From: Halobellus limi | Lineage (GTDB): Archaea > Halobacteriota > Halobacteria > Halobacteriales > Haloferacaceae | Direction of reading: 5' to 3' | Length of the DNA: 64,000 nt | Assembly: GCF_004799685.1 (NCBI RefSeq) | Contig: NZ_CP031311.1 | Span: 1,426,001 to 1,490,000, forward strand | Shown here: piece by piece, positions 18,629 through 27,118 of the stretch | How positions within the stretch are numbered: the stretch's first letter is position 1 | Layout: each line of letters starts with the position of its first letter | The notes under the pieces: model-generated | Told to the model about the DNA's origin: nothing | What the model saw: only the letters and a program-made list of their open reading frames with translations | Database searches by the model: none | Made by a program: the position numbers and the translations under genes

Positions 18629-18649
18629 AAACGCCAAAAAGTGGCGTTT
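18629..18649 (-). promoter_or_regulatory. Perfect inverted repeat: terminator of the thioredoxin gene or operator of the HTH gene
   Basis: AAACGCCA (18629-18636) and TGGCGTTT (18642-18649) are perfectly complementary around a 5-nt spacer. On the minus-strand transcript the loop carries five Us (CUUUUU). It lies 18 bases past the thioredoxin stop and about 12 bases upstream of the regulator's TATA-like box, so it could end one transcript and also be the operator of the next. Confidence 0.55.
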
Positions 18650-18667
18650 TGATATGGGTCAGAAGGA

Positions 18668-19060
18668 TTACAGCCGTTCTGCGAGGTAGACCGCGATCGG
18701 CGCGCGCTCGTCCTCGACGTAGCGCGCGACCTCCTCGCCGTCGCGCTCGACGACCACCGTCGGGATCAGTTCGATCCCGTACTCCTCGACGAGCGGGCCG
18801 GTCTTGCTGCCGTCGTCCTCCTTCTCGACGGGGTAGTGGTGGACCCGCTCCTCGGGGACGCCCGCGGCGTCGAGGGCGGCCCCGAAGTCGGGGAGTTGCC
18901 CCCGGCAGTCGCCGCACCAGTCGCCGCCCCAGACGCGGAAGACGAGGCCGTCCTCCGAGAGCGCCTCGACGGCGTCCTCGTAGGAGTCGGCGTCCCACGC
19001 GGGGTTCGGTCGCATCGTTTCGAGCGTTCCGGCTTCCGTTTCTGCGTCGGCTTCGGACAT
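18668..19060 (-). CDS. Thioredoxin-family protein with a CGDC active site
   Basis: A 130-residue single thioredoxin fold. The active site is VWGGDWCGDCRGQLPDFGAA (about residues 45-64), that is WCGDC rather than WCGPC. The cis-proline region is IELIPTVVVERDGEEVARYV. There is no signal peptide, so the protein is cytosolic. The ATG at 19060 is used. CGDC active sites occur in archaeal thioredoxin-like proteins related to low-molecular-weight-thiol chemistry; the partner is unknown. It precedes the ArsR-like regulator on the same strand and is divergent from cysteine synthase, so a shared thiol theme is possible but unproven. Confidence 0.88.
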   Translation of the reverse strand: MSEADAETEAGTLETMRPNPAWDADSYEDAVEALSEDGLVFRVWGGDWCGDCRGQLPDFGAALDAAGVPEERVHHYPVEKEDDGSKTGPLVEEYGIELIPTVVVERDGEEVARYVEDERAPIAVYLAERL

Positions 19061-19206
19061 ACTCCCCCGTAGGACGGCCGCGGGCGTAAACCCCGCGGTG
19101 ATCGGGAGCGAGTCACGTGAGGGAAGCGGCGCCGCGTCCCGCCGGTAGCGGCACCTCGTGGCCGGCGTCGTCACCGTCTTGTGCCCCACCGACGAAGGTC
19201 CGATCG

Positions 19207-20220
19207 ATGAACGCGAACGTCCTGGAGACGATCGGGTCGCCGCTGGTCCGCGTCGACTCGCCCGCGGGCGCCGAGATCGCCGCGAAGATCGAATCGAAGA
19301 ACCCCGGCGGGTCCGCGAAGGACCGGCCGGCGCTCGCGATGGTCGAGCGCGCCGAGCGAGAGGGGGAGATCGAACCCGGCGACGCCCTCGTCGAACCGAC
19401 GAGCGGGAACACCGGAATCGGTCTGGCGGTCGTCGCGGCCGCGAAGGGCTACGACCTCACGGTCGTGATGCCGGGGTCGAAGTCCCCGGAGCGCCGCCAG
19501 ATAATGAAGGCCTACGGCGCGGACATCGAACTCGTCGACGGCGACATCTCCGACGCGAAGGACCGCGCGGACGAACTGGAGGAAGACGAGGGGATGATCC
19601 AACTGCGGCAGTTCGAGAACCCCGCGAACCCGGAGGCGCACTACCTGACCACGGGCGAGGAGATCCTCGACCAGATCGGCGACCGGAGCGTCGACGCGCT
19701 CGTCGCGGGGGTCGGAACCGGCGGGACGATCACCGGGATCGGCCGTCGGCTCCGCGAGGAGTTCCCCGAGATGGAGATCGTCGCCGTCGAACCCGCGGAC
19801 AACGCGGTCCTCTCCGGCGGCGAGCCCGGGATCGACGACTTCCAGGGGATGGGACCGGGGTTCGTCAGCCCGAACCTCGACACCGACCTCCTCGATGGCG
19901 TCGAGACCGTCACCATCGAGGACGCCGAGGCCGAGTGCCGGCGCCTCGCCCGCGAGGAGGGGATCCTCGTCGGGCAGTCCTCCGGCGCCTCGAACCTCGC
20001 GGCCAAGCGCGTCGCGGAGCGGCTCGCCGACCCCGACGCGGACTGCCACGAGCCCGACCTCGGGTACGTCATCGGTTCCGGAGACGGTGCCACGGGGGAC
20101 GGCACGGCCGCGACGGCGGCGACCGACACGCCCGAGCGCGGACCCGACGAGTGCCCGCTCGTGATCACGGTCTTCTGGGACAGCGGGGAGCGGTACATGT
20201 CGACGGGGATGTTCGAGTAG
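19207..20220 (+). CDS. Cysteine synthase family PLP enzyme (CysK/CysM)
   Basis: A 337-residue fold-type II PLP enzyme making L-cysteine from O-acetylserine (or a related activated serine) and sulphide. The PLP lysine is in SKNPGGSAKDRPALAM (about residue 38), the substrate loop is EPTSGNTGIGLAVVAAAKGY, the phosphate-binding loop is VAGVGTGGTITGIGRRL and the late motif is GILVGQSSGASNLAAKRVAE. The C-terminal region contains a Gly/Thr/Ala insertion near residues 290-312 that looks non-conserved. The start is the ATG at 19207; the longer frame upstream encodes Pro/Ser-rich filler. CysK versus CysM cannot be decided from sequence alone. Confidence 0.93.
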   Translation: MNANVLETIGSPLVRVDSPAGAEIAAKIESKNPGGSAKDRPALAMVERAEREGEIEPGDALVEPTSGNTGIGLAVVAAAKGYDLTVVMPGSKSPERRQIMKAYGADIELVDGDISDAKDRADELEEDEGMIQLRQFENPANPEAHYLTTGEEILDQIGDRSVDALVAGVGTGGTITGIGRRLREEFPEMEIVAVEPADNAVLSGGEPGIDDFQGMGPGFVSPNLDTDLLDGVETVTIEDAEAECRRLAREEGILVGQSSGASNLAAKRVAERLADPDADCHEPDLGYVIGSGDGATGDGTAATAATDTPERGPDECPLVITVFWDSGERYMSTGMFE

Positions 20221-20601
20221 GCGTTCGACCATCGTGGGTCGCCTGCCCACCGGAGCGGTCCGTCATCCGACAAGTCTACGATTCAACGGACATACTACGG
20301 TTCGAGTTACGTTTTGAAGCCGTAAACGGACCGAGACCATTGGTACGACAGAATATCCCTCACTTTCGTTTACACAAGTAGGTGGTTATAAATATCAGGC
20401 CGGCGAATTGTTCTCTGCCGGGGTGCCTCTGACAAACCGGCAAACGGTGCGTCTCGACGCCGACTCGCACGGCACGCGTGTCAGTCGGATGATGCCGTAT
20501 CCACGGCCGGAGACGCAACGACGGGCGGTGTCTGCCTTGCCCGGACAGGCACGGTCCGTGTTTTCGATCTGTGTTTCGTTCTCGGGAGACCGCCTCCGGA
20601 T
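20221..20601. other. Gene-free stretch with a relatively AT-rich, promoter-like segment
   Basis: No convincing reading frame is present. Bases about 20270-20400 are clearly less GC-rich than the surroundings and contain GGTTATAAATATC (about 20388-20400), a good archaeal TATA box on the plus strand with no protein gene in the expected position downstream. A non-coding RNA or a decayed gene is possible. Confidence 0.4.
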
Positions 20602-21132
20602 TCAGGAACGTATCGTCTCGGCGACAGCGACGGCCCTGTCGCCGAGAGAGGCCGCATCGCTGCCGCCGAGGAGGTGCGTCTCACACGTGCAGTCGGAGGC
20701 CCCGAAGCCGTCGAGCGGCGTGGGATCGACGGCGTCGCGACCGTCCACCGCGTCGGCGAGCCCCGTCGCGAGCAGACACTCGACGTCTGCGCGGGGCACG
20801 GCGACGACGGCGTCGAGCGTCACGTCGGGGTGGCCGCCGAGGTAATCGACGTGCCAGTGCTGGACGTCGTGCGCCCCCGCGGCGACGCGGCGGTGTCGGT
20901 CCACGCGACCGAGGCCGTTCGACCCGAACGCGCTCCCCACGTAGGCGTACGCCCCGGCCGGGAACCTCGCGGTCCCGAGCGCGCCGACCGTGATCGTGGC
21001 CGCCGAGTCCAGCGAGAAGAGGAGGACGTACGTCCCGGGCGGCGCGGTTCCGTCGCCGATCCCGAGCGCGTCGGTTCCGGCTTCGATCGCCTCGGGGTCG
21101 ACGACGGCGACTCCTCCGGGGCCGCCCGTCAC
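20602..21132 (-). CDS. DUF123 (GIY-YIG-related) protein
   Basis: A 176-residue protein with the DUF123 core: [48 protein letters not shown] and [13 protein letters not shown], then a cysteine pair in [18 protein letters not shown]123 is related to the GIY-YIG nuclease fold and in some archaea is fused to endonuclease III; activity is not established. The GTG at 21132 overlaps the stop of the DCC-family gene (GTGA), so the two are translated together. Residues 1-30 form a variable leader. Confidence 0.85.
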   Translation of the reverse strand: MTGGPGGVAVVDPEAIEAGTDALGIGDGTAPPGTYVLLFSLDSAATITVGALGTARFPAGAYAYVGSAFGSNGLGRVDRHRRVAAGAHDVQHWHVDYLGGHPDVTLDAVVAVPRADVECLLATGLADAVDGRDAVDPTPLDGFGASDCTCETHLLGGSDAASLGDRAVAVAETIRS

Positions 21133-21557
21133 GCCAGCGCCTCCGGGCGCTCGACCGCCGCCGCGACCAACTGATCGAACAGGGCGGCCGCGTCGTCGTC
21201 GAGCGGGTAGATCTCGTGGTAGTCGTCGGGGTCGCGTCCGCGGCCGCTCGCGACGCCGACGGCGCGCGCGATCCGGTCGTAGTTCTCCCGCACGAGCGAT
21301 CCCACGATCCCGGGGGTCCCGGCACGGTCGGCCAACTCCTCGGCGGCCGACCGGCCCGCGTAGACCCGCCCGCGGCGCTCGTCGACGAGAAACATCGCGA
21401 ACGGGACCTCGCCGAACTGCGCGTCGAGAAACGCCTGCGCGGCGTCGTCGTACCATGATATCGCGCCCACGTTGTCGAGGCGTTCGAGCGCGCGCGCCGC
21501 GATCGAACAGTACGGGCACTCGCCGTCGTAGACGAGCACCGCGTCGTACGTTCCCAT
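21129..21557 (-). CDS. DCC family thiol-disulphide oxidoreductase (DUF393)
   Basis: A 142-residue protein with the family signature at its N-terminus: [20 protein letters not shown], where the CxxC sits in the DGECxYC motif. Further family features are [20 protein letters not shown] and [14 protein letters not shown]. The fold is thioredoxin-like, and it is cytosolic. The ATG at 21557 puts the motif near residue 12, as usual; the upstream in-frame ATG (21584) adds a non-conserved leader. First gene of a two-gene unit with the DUF123 protein. Substrate unknown. Confidence 0.88.
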   Translation of the reverse strand: MGTYDAVLVYDGECPYCSIAARALERLDNVGAISWYDDAAQAFLDAQFGEVPFAMFLVDERRGRVYAGRSAAEELADRAGTPGIVGSLVRENYDRIARAVGVASGRGRDPDDYHEIYPLDDDAAALFDQLVAAAVERPEALA

Positions 21558-21685
21558 AGGCGGGTAGAGGAACCGAGCGGGCAAAACCGTGCTGGCGGAT
21601 CGTCGCCGTTCCGCTCTCGGGTGGGGGAGGCGGCGGGGTCTCGGCCGACCGTAACGGTGAGTACCGCGCCGCCCCGAGGACGGAC

Positions 21686-24076
21686 GTGACCGTGGACGAA
21701 CGCGCGTCGATCGACGAACTCGTCGACCGGATCGAGGACCGGCCGTACTACGCGGGACAGATCCGCGATCACCGGCGCGTCGAGGGTCGCGCGGCCGACC
21801 ACGCCGACGTGGAGACGGAGTCGCGACTCGCGAGCGCGCTCGGAGAACGCGGGATCGACCGACTCTACCGGCACCAGGCCGACGCGATCGAGGCCGTCCG
21901 CGACGGCGACAACGTCGTGCTCGCGACGCCGACCGCGAGCGGCAAGAGCCTCGCGTACACGGTTCCGGCGTTCGAGCGCGCGATGGATCATGGCGGCCGG
22001 ACGCTGTATCTGGGCCCGCAGAACGCCCTCGTTTCGGACCAGCGGGAGACGCTCTCGGACCTCGCCCACGGCCTCGGGTTCGGGAGTCGGGTCTCCGTCG
22101 AGGGGTACACCGGCCGGCTCTCCCAATCGGAGAAGCGCGACGTCCGCGACCGCCGTCCCACCGTACTGCTCTCGAATCCGGATATGCTGCACTACGCGTT
22201 GCTGCCGCACGCCCACCGCCTCTGGGAGTGGTTTTTCGGGTCGCTCGAAACGGTCGTCGTCGACGAGGTACACGGCTACCGGGGCGTCTTCGGCAGTCAC
22301 GTCGCGCTGACGCTCCGTCGACTGAACCGGGTCTGCGAGCGGTTCGGGAGCGACCCGCAGTACGTCTGCTGCTCGGCGACGATCGGCAACCCCGTCGAGC
22401 ACGCGGCCCGCGTGACCGGCCGAGGAGAAGAAACGTTCCGGCTGATCGACGAGGACGCGAGCGCGACGGGCACGAAACACTGGCTGCTGTGGAACCCGCC
22501 GGAGTACGACGGCGGGTCGGGGGGATCCGACGCCGACGGCGGCGACAGCACCGGCGGAAGCACCTCCGGCAGCGGTCGCCGCCGATCCAGCCACGTCGAG
22601 ACGAAGAACCTCTTCGTCGACCTGGTGTCTCGGGGGTTCCAGACGCTCGCGTTCACGCGGGCCCGGCAGACGGCCGAGCGGTACGCCACCGAGAGCGCCT
22701 CCGACCTCAGAGAGCGCGGCGAGCACGACGCGGCGGCGTCGGTGACGGCGTACCAGGCCGCCCTGAACCACGATCGGCGCCGGGAGATCGAGGCGGGGCT
22801 GCACGACGGCTCGGTCCGCGGCGTCTGGTCGACGAACGCCCTGGAACTCGGCGTCGACGTGGGCGAACTCGACGCCGTGCTGATCGACGGCTACCCCGGC
22901 ACGCGGATGTCGGCGTTCCAGCAGGCCGGCCGGGCGGGCCGCGGCGACGACGAGGCGCTCGTGGCGCTCGTCGGCGGCGAGGACCAGCTGGATCAGTACC
23001 TGCTTCGACACCCCGAGGAGTTCTGGGACGGGGAGCCCGAGCGGGCGGTCTGCGACCCCGAGAACGACGAACTCCTTCCGGATCACGTCGCCTCGGCTGC
23101 GCGGGAAAACTGGCTGAAAACAGGAGATGCGCGTCACTTCGGCGAGTCGTTCCCGGACGTCGTCGCCGCGCTGTCGGAGGCGGGCCGGCTGGAACGCCGC
23201 GAGACCGACGAGGGGATCCGCTGGCTGTACGACGGCGACGGCAGCCCGCAGCACGAGATGAGCCTGCGGACGATCGAGCGCCGCGAGGTCGACCTGCTCG
23301 ACGCGCGCTCGAACGAGGTGATCGCGTCGCTGTCGTTCGCCGACGCCCTGCGCGACGCCCACGTGGGCGCGATCTACCACCACCAGGGGACCACCTACGA
23401 GGTGGTCGAACTCGACCTCGACCGCGACACGGCGACGCTCCAGCCGACCTGGGCGGACTACTACACGCGCGTCCTCCACGACAAGACGATCACCGTCGAG
23501 GCGGACCTGAAGTCGAAGTCGCTGTCGGCTCGACCCGACACGGAGGTTCGCTTCGCCGAGGTGACGATGCGCAAGCAGATCACGGGGTTCGAGCGCCGAG
23601 ACCCGCGTCGCGGCGAGGCGATCGGGCGGGAGACGCTCGATCTGCCGGAGACGACGCTGCGGACGACCGCGCTATACGTCACGGTGCCCGCGGACGTCGA
23701 ACGGGAGATGCGCGAGGCGGGCGGCGAGTACGGGTTCAACGGCGGGATCCACGCGGCCGAACACGGGATGATCTCGCTGTTCCCGCTGTCGTTCCTCTGC
23801 GATCGGGGGGACATCGGCGGCCTGTCGACGCCGTATCACCCCCACACCGATCAGTCGACCGTCTTCGTCTACGACGGCTACCCCGGCGGGGTGGGGTTGA
23901 CAGAGAGCGGCTACGACGAGATCGAGACGCTGCTCCGCCGGACCCGAGAGATGATCGACGACTGCGAGTGCGCCGACGGCTGTCCGGCCTGCGTCCAGTC
24001 GCCGCACTGCGGCAACGCCAACGACCCGCTCGCGAAGGCGGAGGCGGTGCTGTTGCTCGATTCGCTCGCGGAGTGA
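21686..24076 (+). CDS. Superfamily 2 DNA helicase, Hrq1/YprA (MrfA) type with DUF1998
   Basis: A 796-residue helicase. Motif Q-like [15 protein letters not shown], Walker [15 protein letters not shown] (about residue 75), DEVH box [12 protein letters not shown] (about 191), CCSATIGNP (motif III), then helicase C with [17 protein letters not shown] and QQAGRAGRG. The C-terminal DUF1998 zinc domain has the four-cysteine set in [20 protein letters not shown]. This architecture is that of Hrq1/MrfA, RecQ4-like 3'-5' helicases implicated in repair of crosslinks and mitomycin damage. A low-complexity Gly/Asp/Ser loop lies near 275-305. The GTG at 21686 is used. Confidence 0.93.
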   Translation: MTVDERASIDELVDRIEDRPYYAGQIRDHRRVEGRAADHADVETESRLASALGERGIDRLYRHQADAIEAVRDGDNVVLATPTASGKSLAYTVPAFERAMDHGGRTLYLGPQNALVSDQRETLSDLAHGLGFGSRVSVEGYTGRLSQSEKRDVRDRRPTVLLSNPDMLHYALLPHAHRLWEWFFGSLETVVVDEVHGYRGVFGSHVALTLRRLNRVCERFGSDPQYVCCSATIGNPVEHAARVTGRGEETFRLIDEDASATGTKHWLLWNPPEYDGGSGGSDADGGDSTGGSTSGSGRRRSSHVETKNLFVDLVSRGFQTLAFTRARQTAERYATESASDLRERGEHDAAASVTAYQAALNHDRRREIEAGLHDGSVRGVWSTNALELGVDVGELDAVLIDGYPGTRMSAFQQAGRAGRGDDEALVALVGGEDQLDQYLLRHPEEFWDGEPERAVCDPENDELLPDHVASAARENWLKTGDARHFGESFPDVVAALSEAGRLERRETDEGIRWLYDGDGSPQHEMSLRTIERREVDLLDARSNEVIASLSFADALRDAHVGAIYHHQGTTYEVVELDLDRDTATLQPTWADYYTRVLHDKTITVEADLKSKSLSARPDTEVRFAEVTMRKQITGFERRDPRRGEAIGRETLDLPETTLRTTALYVTVPADVEREMREAGGEYGFNGGIHAAEHGMISLFPLSFLCDRGDIGGLSTPYHPHTDQSTVFVYDGYPGGVGLTESGYDEIETLLRRTREMIDDCECADGCPACVQSPHCGNANDPLAKAEAVLLLDSLAE

Positions 24077-24095
24077 TCGGCTTCCGCCGTCGCAC

Positions 24096-24578
24096 TCAGC
24101 GGCGGAGGGTTTCCGAGAGAATCCGATCGACCAAAAGCACCGACGCGACCGCCGGCAGCACGACGACGAGCGCCGGAGCCGGTTCGAGAAGCCCGAGCCC
24201 CACGATGAGCGTCGTCGCGCAGGCCGGAGGGTGGACGAGGTGGGTGAGACGCATCCCGGCCGTCGTCAGCGCCACCGAGGCGACCCCGCTGATCGCCAGC
24301 CACGGCGGGTCGAAAGACAGCGGCGACGCCGGGACGGGAACGACGCTGGAGACGGCCAGGTACGCGAGGAGACCGGCGACGACGCCGACCGCGTGCCCCC
24401 CGACGACGACGCGTTCGGACGGGCCGGGGCGGTCCGTCGAGAGCACGTACGCGGTGGGACCGAGGCTCGGAAAGACGGCCGGCGCGCCGGAGAGCCAGGC
24501 GACTGCGGCCGCGACTGAGAGGAGCCCGCCGGCCCGGATCCCGACCGCGAGGTCGCCCCGCGCGTCTGTGTCGGACAC
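24096..24578 (-). CDS. HPP family integral membrane protein
   Basis: A 160-residue protein with about four to five hydrophobic helices and the family hallmarks FPSLGPTAYVLS near residue 40 and HLVHPPACATTLIVGLGLL near 115, the HPP motif giving the name. HPP proteins include nitrite transporters of chloroplasts and cyanobacteria; substrate here is unknown. It converges with the helicase gene and is divergent from the RGP-like glycosyltransferase. The iron-type operator at 24655-24670 therefore lies in its upstream region and could affect it too. Confidence 0.85.
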   Translation of the reverse strand: MSDTDARGDLAVGIRAGGLLSVAAAVAWLSGAPAVFPSLGPTAYVLSTDRPGPSERVVVGGHAVGVVAGLLAYLAVSSVVPVPASPLSFDPPWLAISGVASVALTTAGMRLTHLVHPPACATTLIVGLGLLEPAPALVVVLPAVASVLLVDRILSETLRR

Positions 24579-24654
24579 GGATCCGTGGAGCGGGCCCTCA
24601 GAGAAGAAAGGAGCGATCGCTCCGTCGCGGGGTCGTGCCCAGAGCGACAGAACT

Positions 24655-24670
24655 TTTAGGGCGGCCTAAA
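24655..24670 (+). promoter_or_regulatory. DtxR/Idr-type iron operator upstream of the RGP-like gene
   Basis: TTTAGGGCGGCCTAAA is a perfect inverted repeat (TTTAGG, 4-nt centre, CCTAAA). It contains TTAGG-N4-CCTAA, the core of the DtxR-family metal-regulator box used by haloarchaeal Idr/SirR proteins. It ends 3 bases before the ATG at 24674. The preceding TTTTA may itself be the TATA element, 28 nt upstream of the alternative ATG at 24683. A bound repressor would block initiation. Confidence 0.8.
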
Positions 24671-24673
24671 GAG

Positions 24674-25855
24674 ATGCAGTCGATGAAGCAGGACGTGTGT
24701 GTCGTGGTGCCGACGATCCGCGACTACGACTGTATGCGGGCGTACTTCGAGAACGCCCGCGAGCACGGGTTCGACCTCGACCGACTGTTCGTCCTCCTCG
24801 TCACGGAGGACTTCTGCGACGTCGAGGAGATGGAAACGATGCTGGAGGAAGAAGGCGTCGACGGCGCGGTCTACGACGGGTCGCGCCGGGAGGCGTGGTT
24901 CGAAGAGCGGGGCCTCTCCTCGTTCTCGCACCTGATCCCGGCCGCCTCGCACGCCCAGACCAGTTTCGGACTGCTGTATATGTGGGCGCACCCGCGGTTC
25001 GAGCGCGGCGTCTTCATCGACGACGACACGCTGCCGCACGAGGAGTGGGACTTCTTCGGTCGCCATATGGCCAACCTCGACCGGACCGACGAGGTCGAGT
25101 CCGTCCGCTCGGAGGAGCGCTGGGTGAACGTCCTCTACCAGAACGCCGAGGAGCACGGTCTGTACCCCCGCGGATACCCCTACTCCGCGATGGACGAGGA
25201 CGTCCAGACCGATCGCCGGGAACTCACGGACGTCGTCGCCTCGCAGGGCCTGTGGACGAACGTTCCGGACCTCGACGCGGTCCGCATCCTGATGGACGGC
25301 GACCTGCAGGGACAGGCGCAGACCCGGACGGAGAAGGCGGACTTCGAGGGCGACTTCGTCGCCGAGACCGGCCAGTACCTCACGGTCTGCTCGATGAACC
25401 TCGCCTTCGAGCGGGAGGTCATCCCCGCGTTCTACCAGCTGCCGATGGACGACAACGAGTGGGAGGTCGGCCGCTTCGACGACATCTGGTCGGGCGTGTT
25501 CCTCAAGCGCGCCGCCGACGTCTTGGAGAAGGACGTCGTCAACGGCTACCCCCTCTGTGAGCACAACAAGGCCCCGCGGCCGACGTTCGACGACCTGAAC
25601 AACGAGGTCCCAGGCCTCGAACTCAACGAGCACGTCTGGGAGGTCGTCGACGGCGTCGCCGACGACGCGGACTCCTGGGAGGGGGCCGCCCGCGAGATGG
25701 CCCGGGCCTTCGCCGGGGGCGACTTCTCGGAGTGGAACAACGGGTCGTTCCTGAACCACTGCGGCGAGTACTGGCTCGACTGGCTCGACTGCCTGGACGA
25801 ACTGGCCGGCGCGGAGGGGGCCCGGGCGGAGTCCGCCGTCGCGGCCGACGACTGA
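24674..25855 (+). CDS. Reversibly glycosylated polypeptide (RGP)-like glycosyltransferase
   Basis: A 393-residue protein of the RGP / 'alpha-1,4-glucan-protein synthase' family, GT-A-like, which in plants includes UDP-arabinopyranose mutases. Visible features: CVVVPTIRDYDCMRAYFENA at the N-terminus, a DxD-like metal/nucleotide-sugar motif in RGVFIDDDTLPHEEWDFF (about residue 115), LTVCSMNLAFEREVIPAFYQ, and RFDDIWSGVFLKRAADVLEK. No signal peptide. The ATG at 24674 is used; the ATG at 24683 (MKQDVCVV) is equally credible because it would sit 28 nt from TTTTAG. Control by the iron operator immediately upstream is the striking point and suggests glycosylation linked to iron starvation. Confidence 0.8.
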   Translation: MQSMKQDVCVVVPTIRDYDCMRAYFENAREHGFDLDRLFVLLVTEDFCDVEEMETMLEEEGVDGAVYDGSRREAWFEERGLSSFSHLIPAASHAQTSFGLLYMWAHPRFERGVFIDDDTLPHEEWDFFGRHMANLDRTDEVESVRSEERWVNVLYQNAEEHGLYPRGYPYSAMDEDVQTDRRELTDVVASQGLWTNVPDLDAVRILMDGDLQGQAQTRTEKADFEGDFVAETGQYLTVCSMNLAFEREVIPAFYQLPMDDNEWEVGRFDDIWSGVFLKRAADVLEKDVVNGYPLCEHNKAPRPTFDDLNNEVPGLELNEHVWEVVDGVADDADSWEGAAREMARAFAGGDFSEWNNGSFLNHCGEYWLDWLDCLDELAGAEGARAESAVAADD

Positions 25856-25867
25856 ATAGTATCGGAA

Positions 25868-25895
25868 AGTATATACGTTTTAGGCAGGCCTAAAA
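25868..25895 (+). promoter_or_regulatory. Promoter and DtxR/Idr-type iron operator of the Fe(III) ABC operon
   Basis: TATA box AGTATATACG (25868-25877) stands about 28 nt before the ATG at 25901. Between them lies the palindrome TTTTAGGCAGGCCTAAAA (25878-25895), with 7-bp arms and a TTAGG-N4-CCTAA core. Its position between TATA and start fits a metal-dependent repressor that blocks transcription when iron is plentiful. The arms are longer than those of the 24655 copy. Confidence 0.88.
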
Positions 25896-25900
25896 CAACT

Positions 25901-27094
25901 ATGAAGGAACACAACGAGACCTCGCGAACCGAAACCCCGCGAACGCGTCGTCGCTTCCTCCAGGCCGCGGCCGCGGCCGGAATCGTCGGCGTCGCAGGGT
26001 GCAACACGCCGGGCGGAGACGGAACCGACACGGAGACGGAGGCCGACAGCGGTGGAGACGGAACGGGCGGCAGTGCGCCGGAGCAAATCGGCTCCGGGCG
26101 GTCGCCCTTCGGCGATCGGGAACTCTCCGGCGTCTCGATGTCGGAGATGCCCGACCTCGAGGGCGAACTGACGCTGTACTCCGGGCGCGGCCAGGCGCTC
26201 GTCGGCGAACTCGTCGGGTTCATCGAGGACCGCTATCCCGACCTCACCATCCGGCCGCTCTACAACACGGCTGCCGAACTGGTGAGCCAGATCCAGACCG
26301 AGGGACAGAACAGCCCCGTGGACGTCTTCTACTCGGTCAACGCGGGCGCCCTCGGCGCGCTGGCGCAACGGGACCGAACGCAGGAGCTCCCCCAGGAAGT
26401 GCTGGAGTTCGTCCCCCAGAACTTCCGCGCCCCCGACGGCCACTGGATCGGGACCTCCGGCCGCGCCCGCTCGATCCCGTACAACACGGACACGTTCTCC
26501 GAGTCCGACATCCCGGACAGCATCATAGCGTTCCCCGAGACGTCGGCGTTCGACGGCGAACTCGGTTGGGCGCCGACGTACTCCTCGTTCCAGGCGTTCA
26601 TCACGGCGATGCGGATCCTCGAGGGCGACGAGGCCACCCGCGAGTGGTTGGCCGGGATGCAGGAGCTGGGCGTGAGCCAGTACGGCGACGAGTTCCAGGT
26701 CGCCCGAGCCGTCGCGGACGGCGAGATCTCCGCCGGCCTGACGAACCACTACTACATCCAGCGCGTGCTGGCTCGCCGCGGTCTCGGCGCGCCGCTCAGA
26801 ACCACGTTCACGCAGAACGACGCCGGCGCGGTGTTCAACGTCGCGGGGGCCTGCGTCCTCGACACCGCCGAGGACTCGACGCTCGCCGCGAACTTCGTCC
26901 GGCACCTCCTCTCGGCGGAGGCGCAGGACTACTTCGCTCGGACCACCTTCGAGTACCCGCTCGTCCCGGAGGTCGAACCGATCGGCCGACTGCCGACGAT
27001 CGACGAGTTGAACCCGCCCGAGGATATAGACCTCTCACAACTCGCGGATCTCGAGGGGACGATCGATCTCCTGCGTGAGACCGGCGTCCTCTAG
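25901..27094 (+). CDS. Fe(III) ABC transporter substrate-binding lipoprotein (FbpA type)
   Basis: A 397-residue Tat-exported lipoprotein: twin-arginine TRRRFLQAAAAAGIVGVAGC with the lipobox cysteine at about residue 36, followed by an acidic Gly/Asp tether. The mature part is a ferric-binding-protein fold (GELTLYSGRGQALVGELVGF, DVFYSVNAGALGALAQRDRT, SGRARSIPYNTDTF). The adjacent tyrosines in LTNHYYIQRVLARR (about 282) match the Tyr-Tyr iron ligands of FbpA. It captures Fe3+ outside the membrane for the permease encoded next. The iron operator directly upstream supports this role. First gene of the operon. Confidence 0.92.
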   Translation: MKEHNETSRTETPRTRRRFLQAAAAAGIVGVAGCNTPGGDGTDTETEADSGGDGTGGSAPEQIGSGRSPFGDRELSGVSMSEMPDLEGELTLYSGRGQALVGELVGFIEDRYPDLTIRPLYNTAAELVSQIQTEGQNSPVDVFYSVNAGALGALAQRDRTQELPQEVLEFVPQNFRAPDGHWIGTSGRARSIPYNTDTFSESDIPDSIIAFPETSAFDGELGWAPTYSSFQAFITAMRILEGDEATREWLAGMQELGVSQYGDEFQVARAVADGEISAGLTNHYYIQRVLARRGLGAPLRTTFTQNDAGAVFNVAGACVLDTAEDSTLAANFVRHLLSAEAQDYFARTTFEYPLVPEVEPIGRLPTIDELNPPEDIDLSQLADLEGTIDLLRETGVL

Positions 27095-27118
27095 AGGTCC
27101 GGGAACACCCACGTGAAG

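Noticed and set aside
20681-23479. A 932-codon open frame on the minus strand across the helicase gene
   Set aside because: It is antisense to the Hrq1/YprA helicase, Arg/Val/Gly-biased without domains, and typical of shadow frames in very GC-rich DNA. Similar long shadow frames at 28725-31547, 35331-37316 and 39193-42045 were dropped for the same reason.
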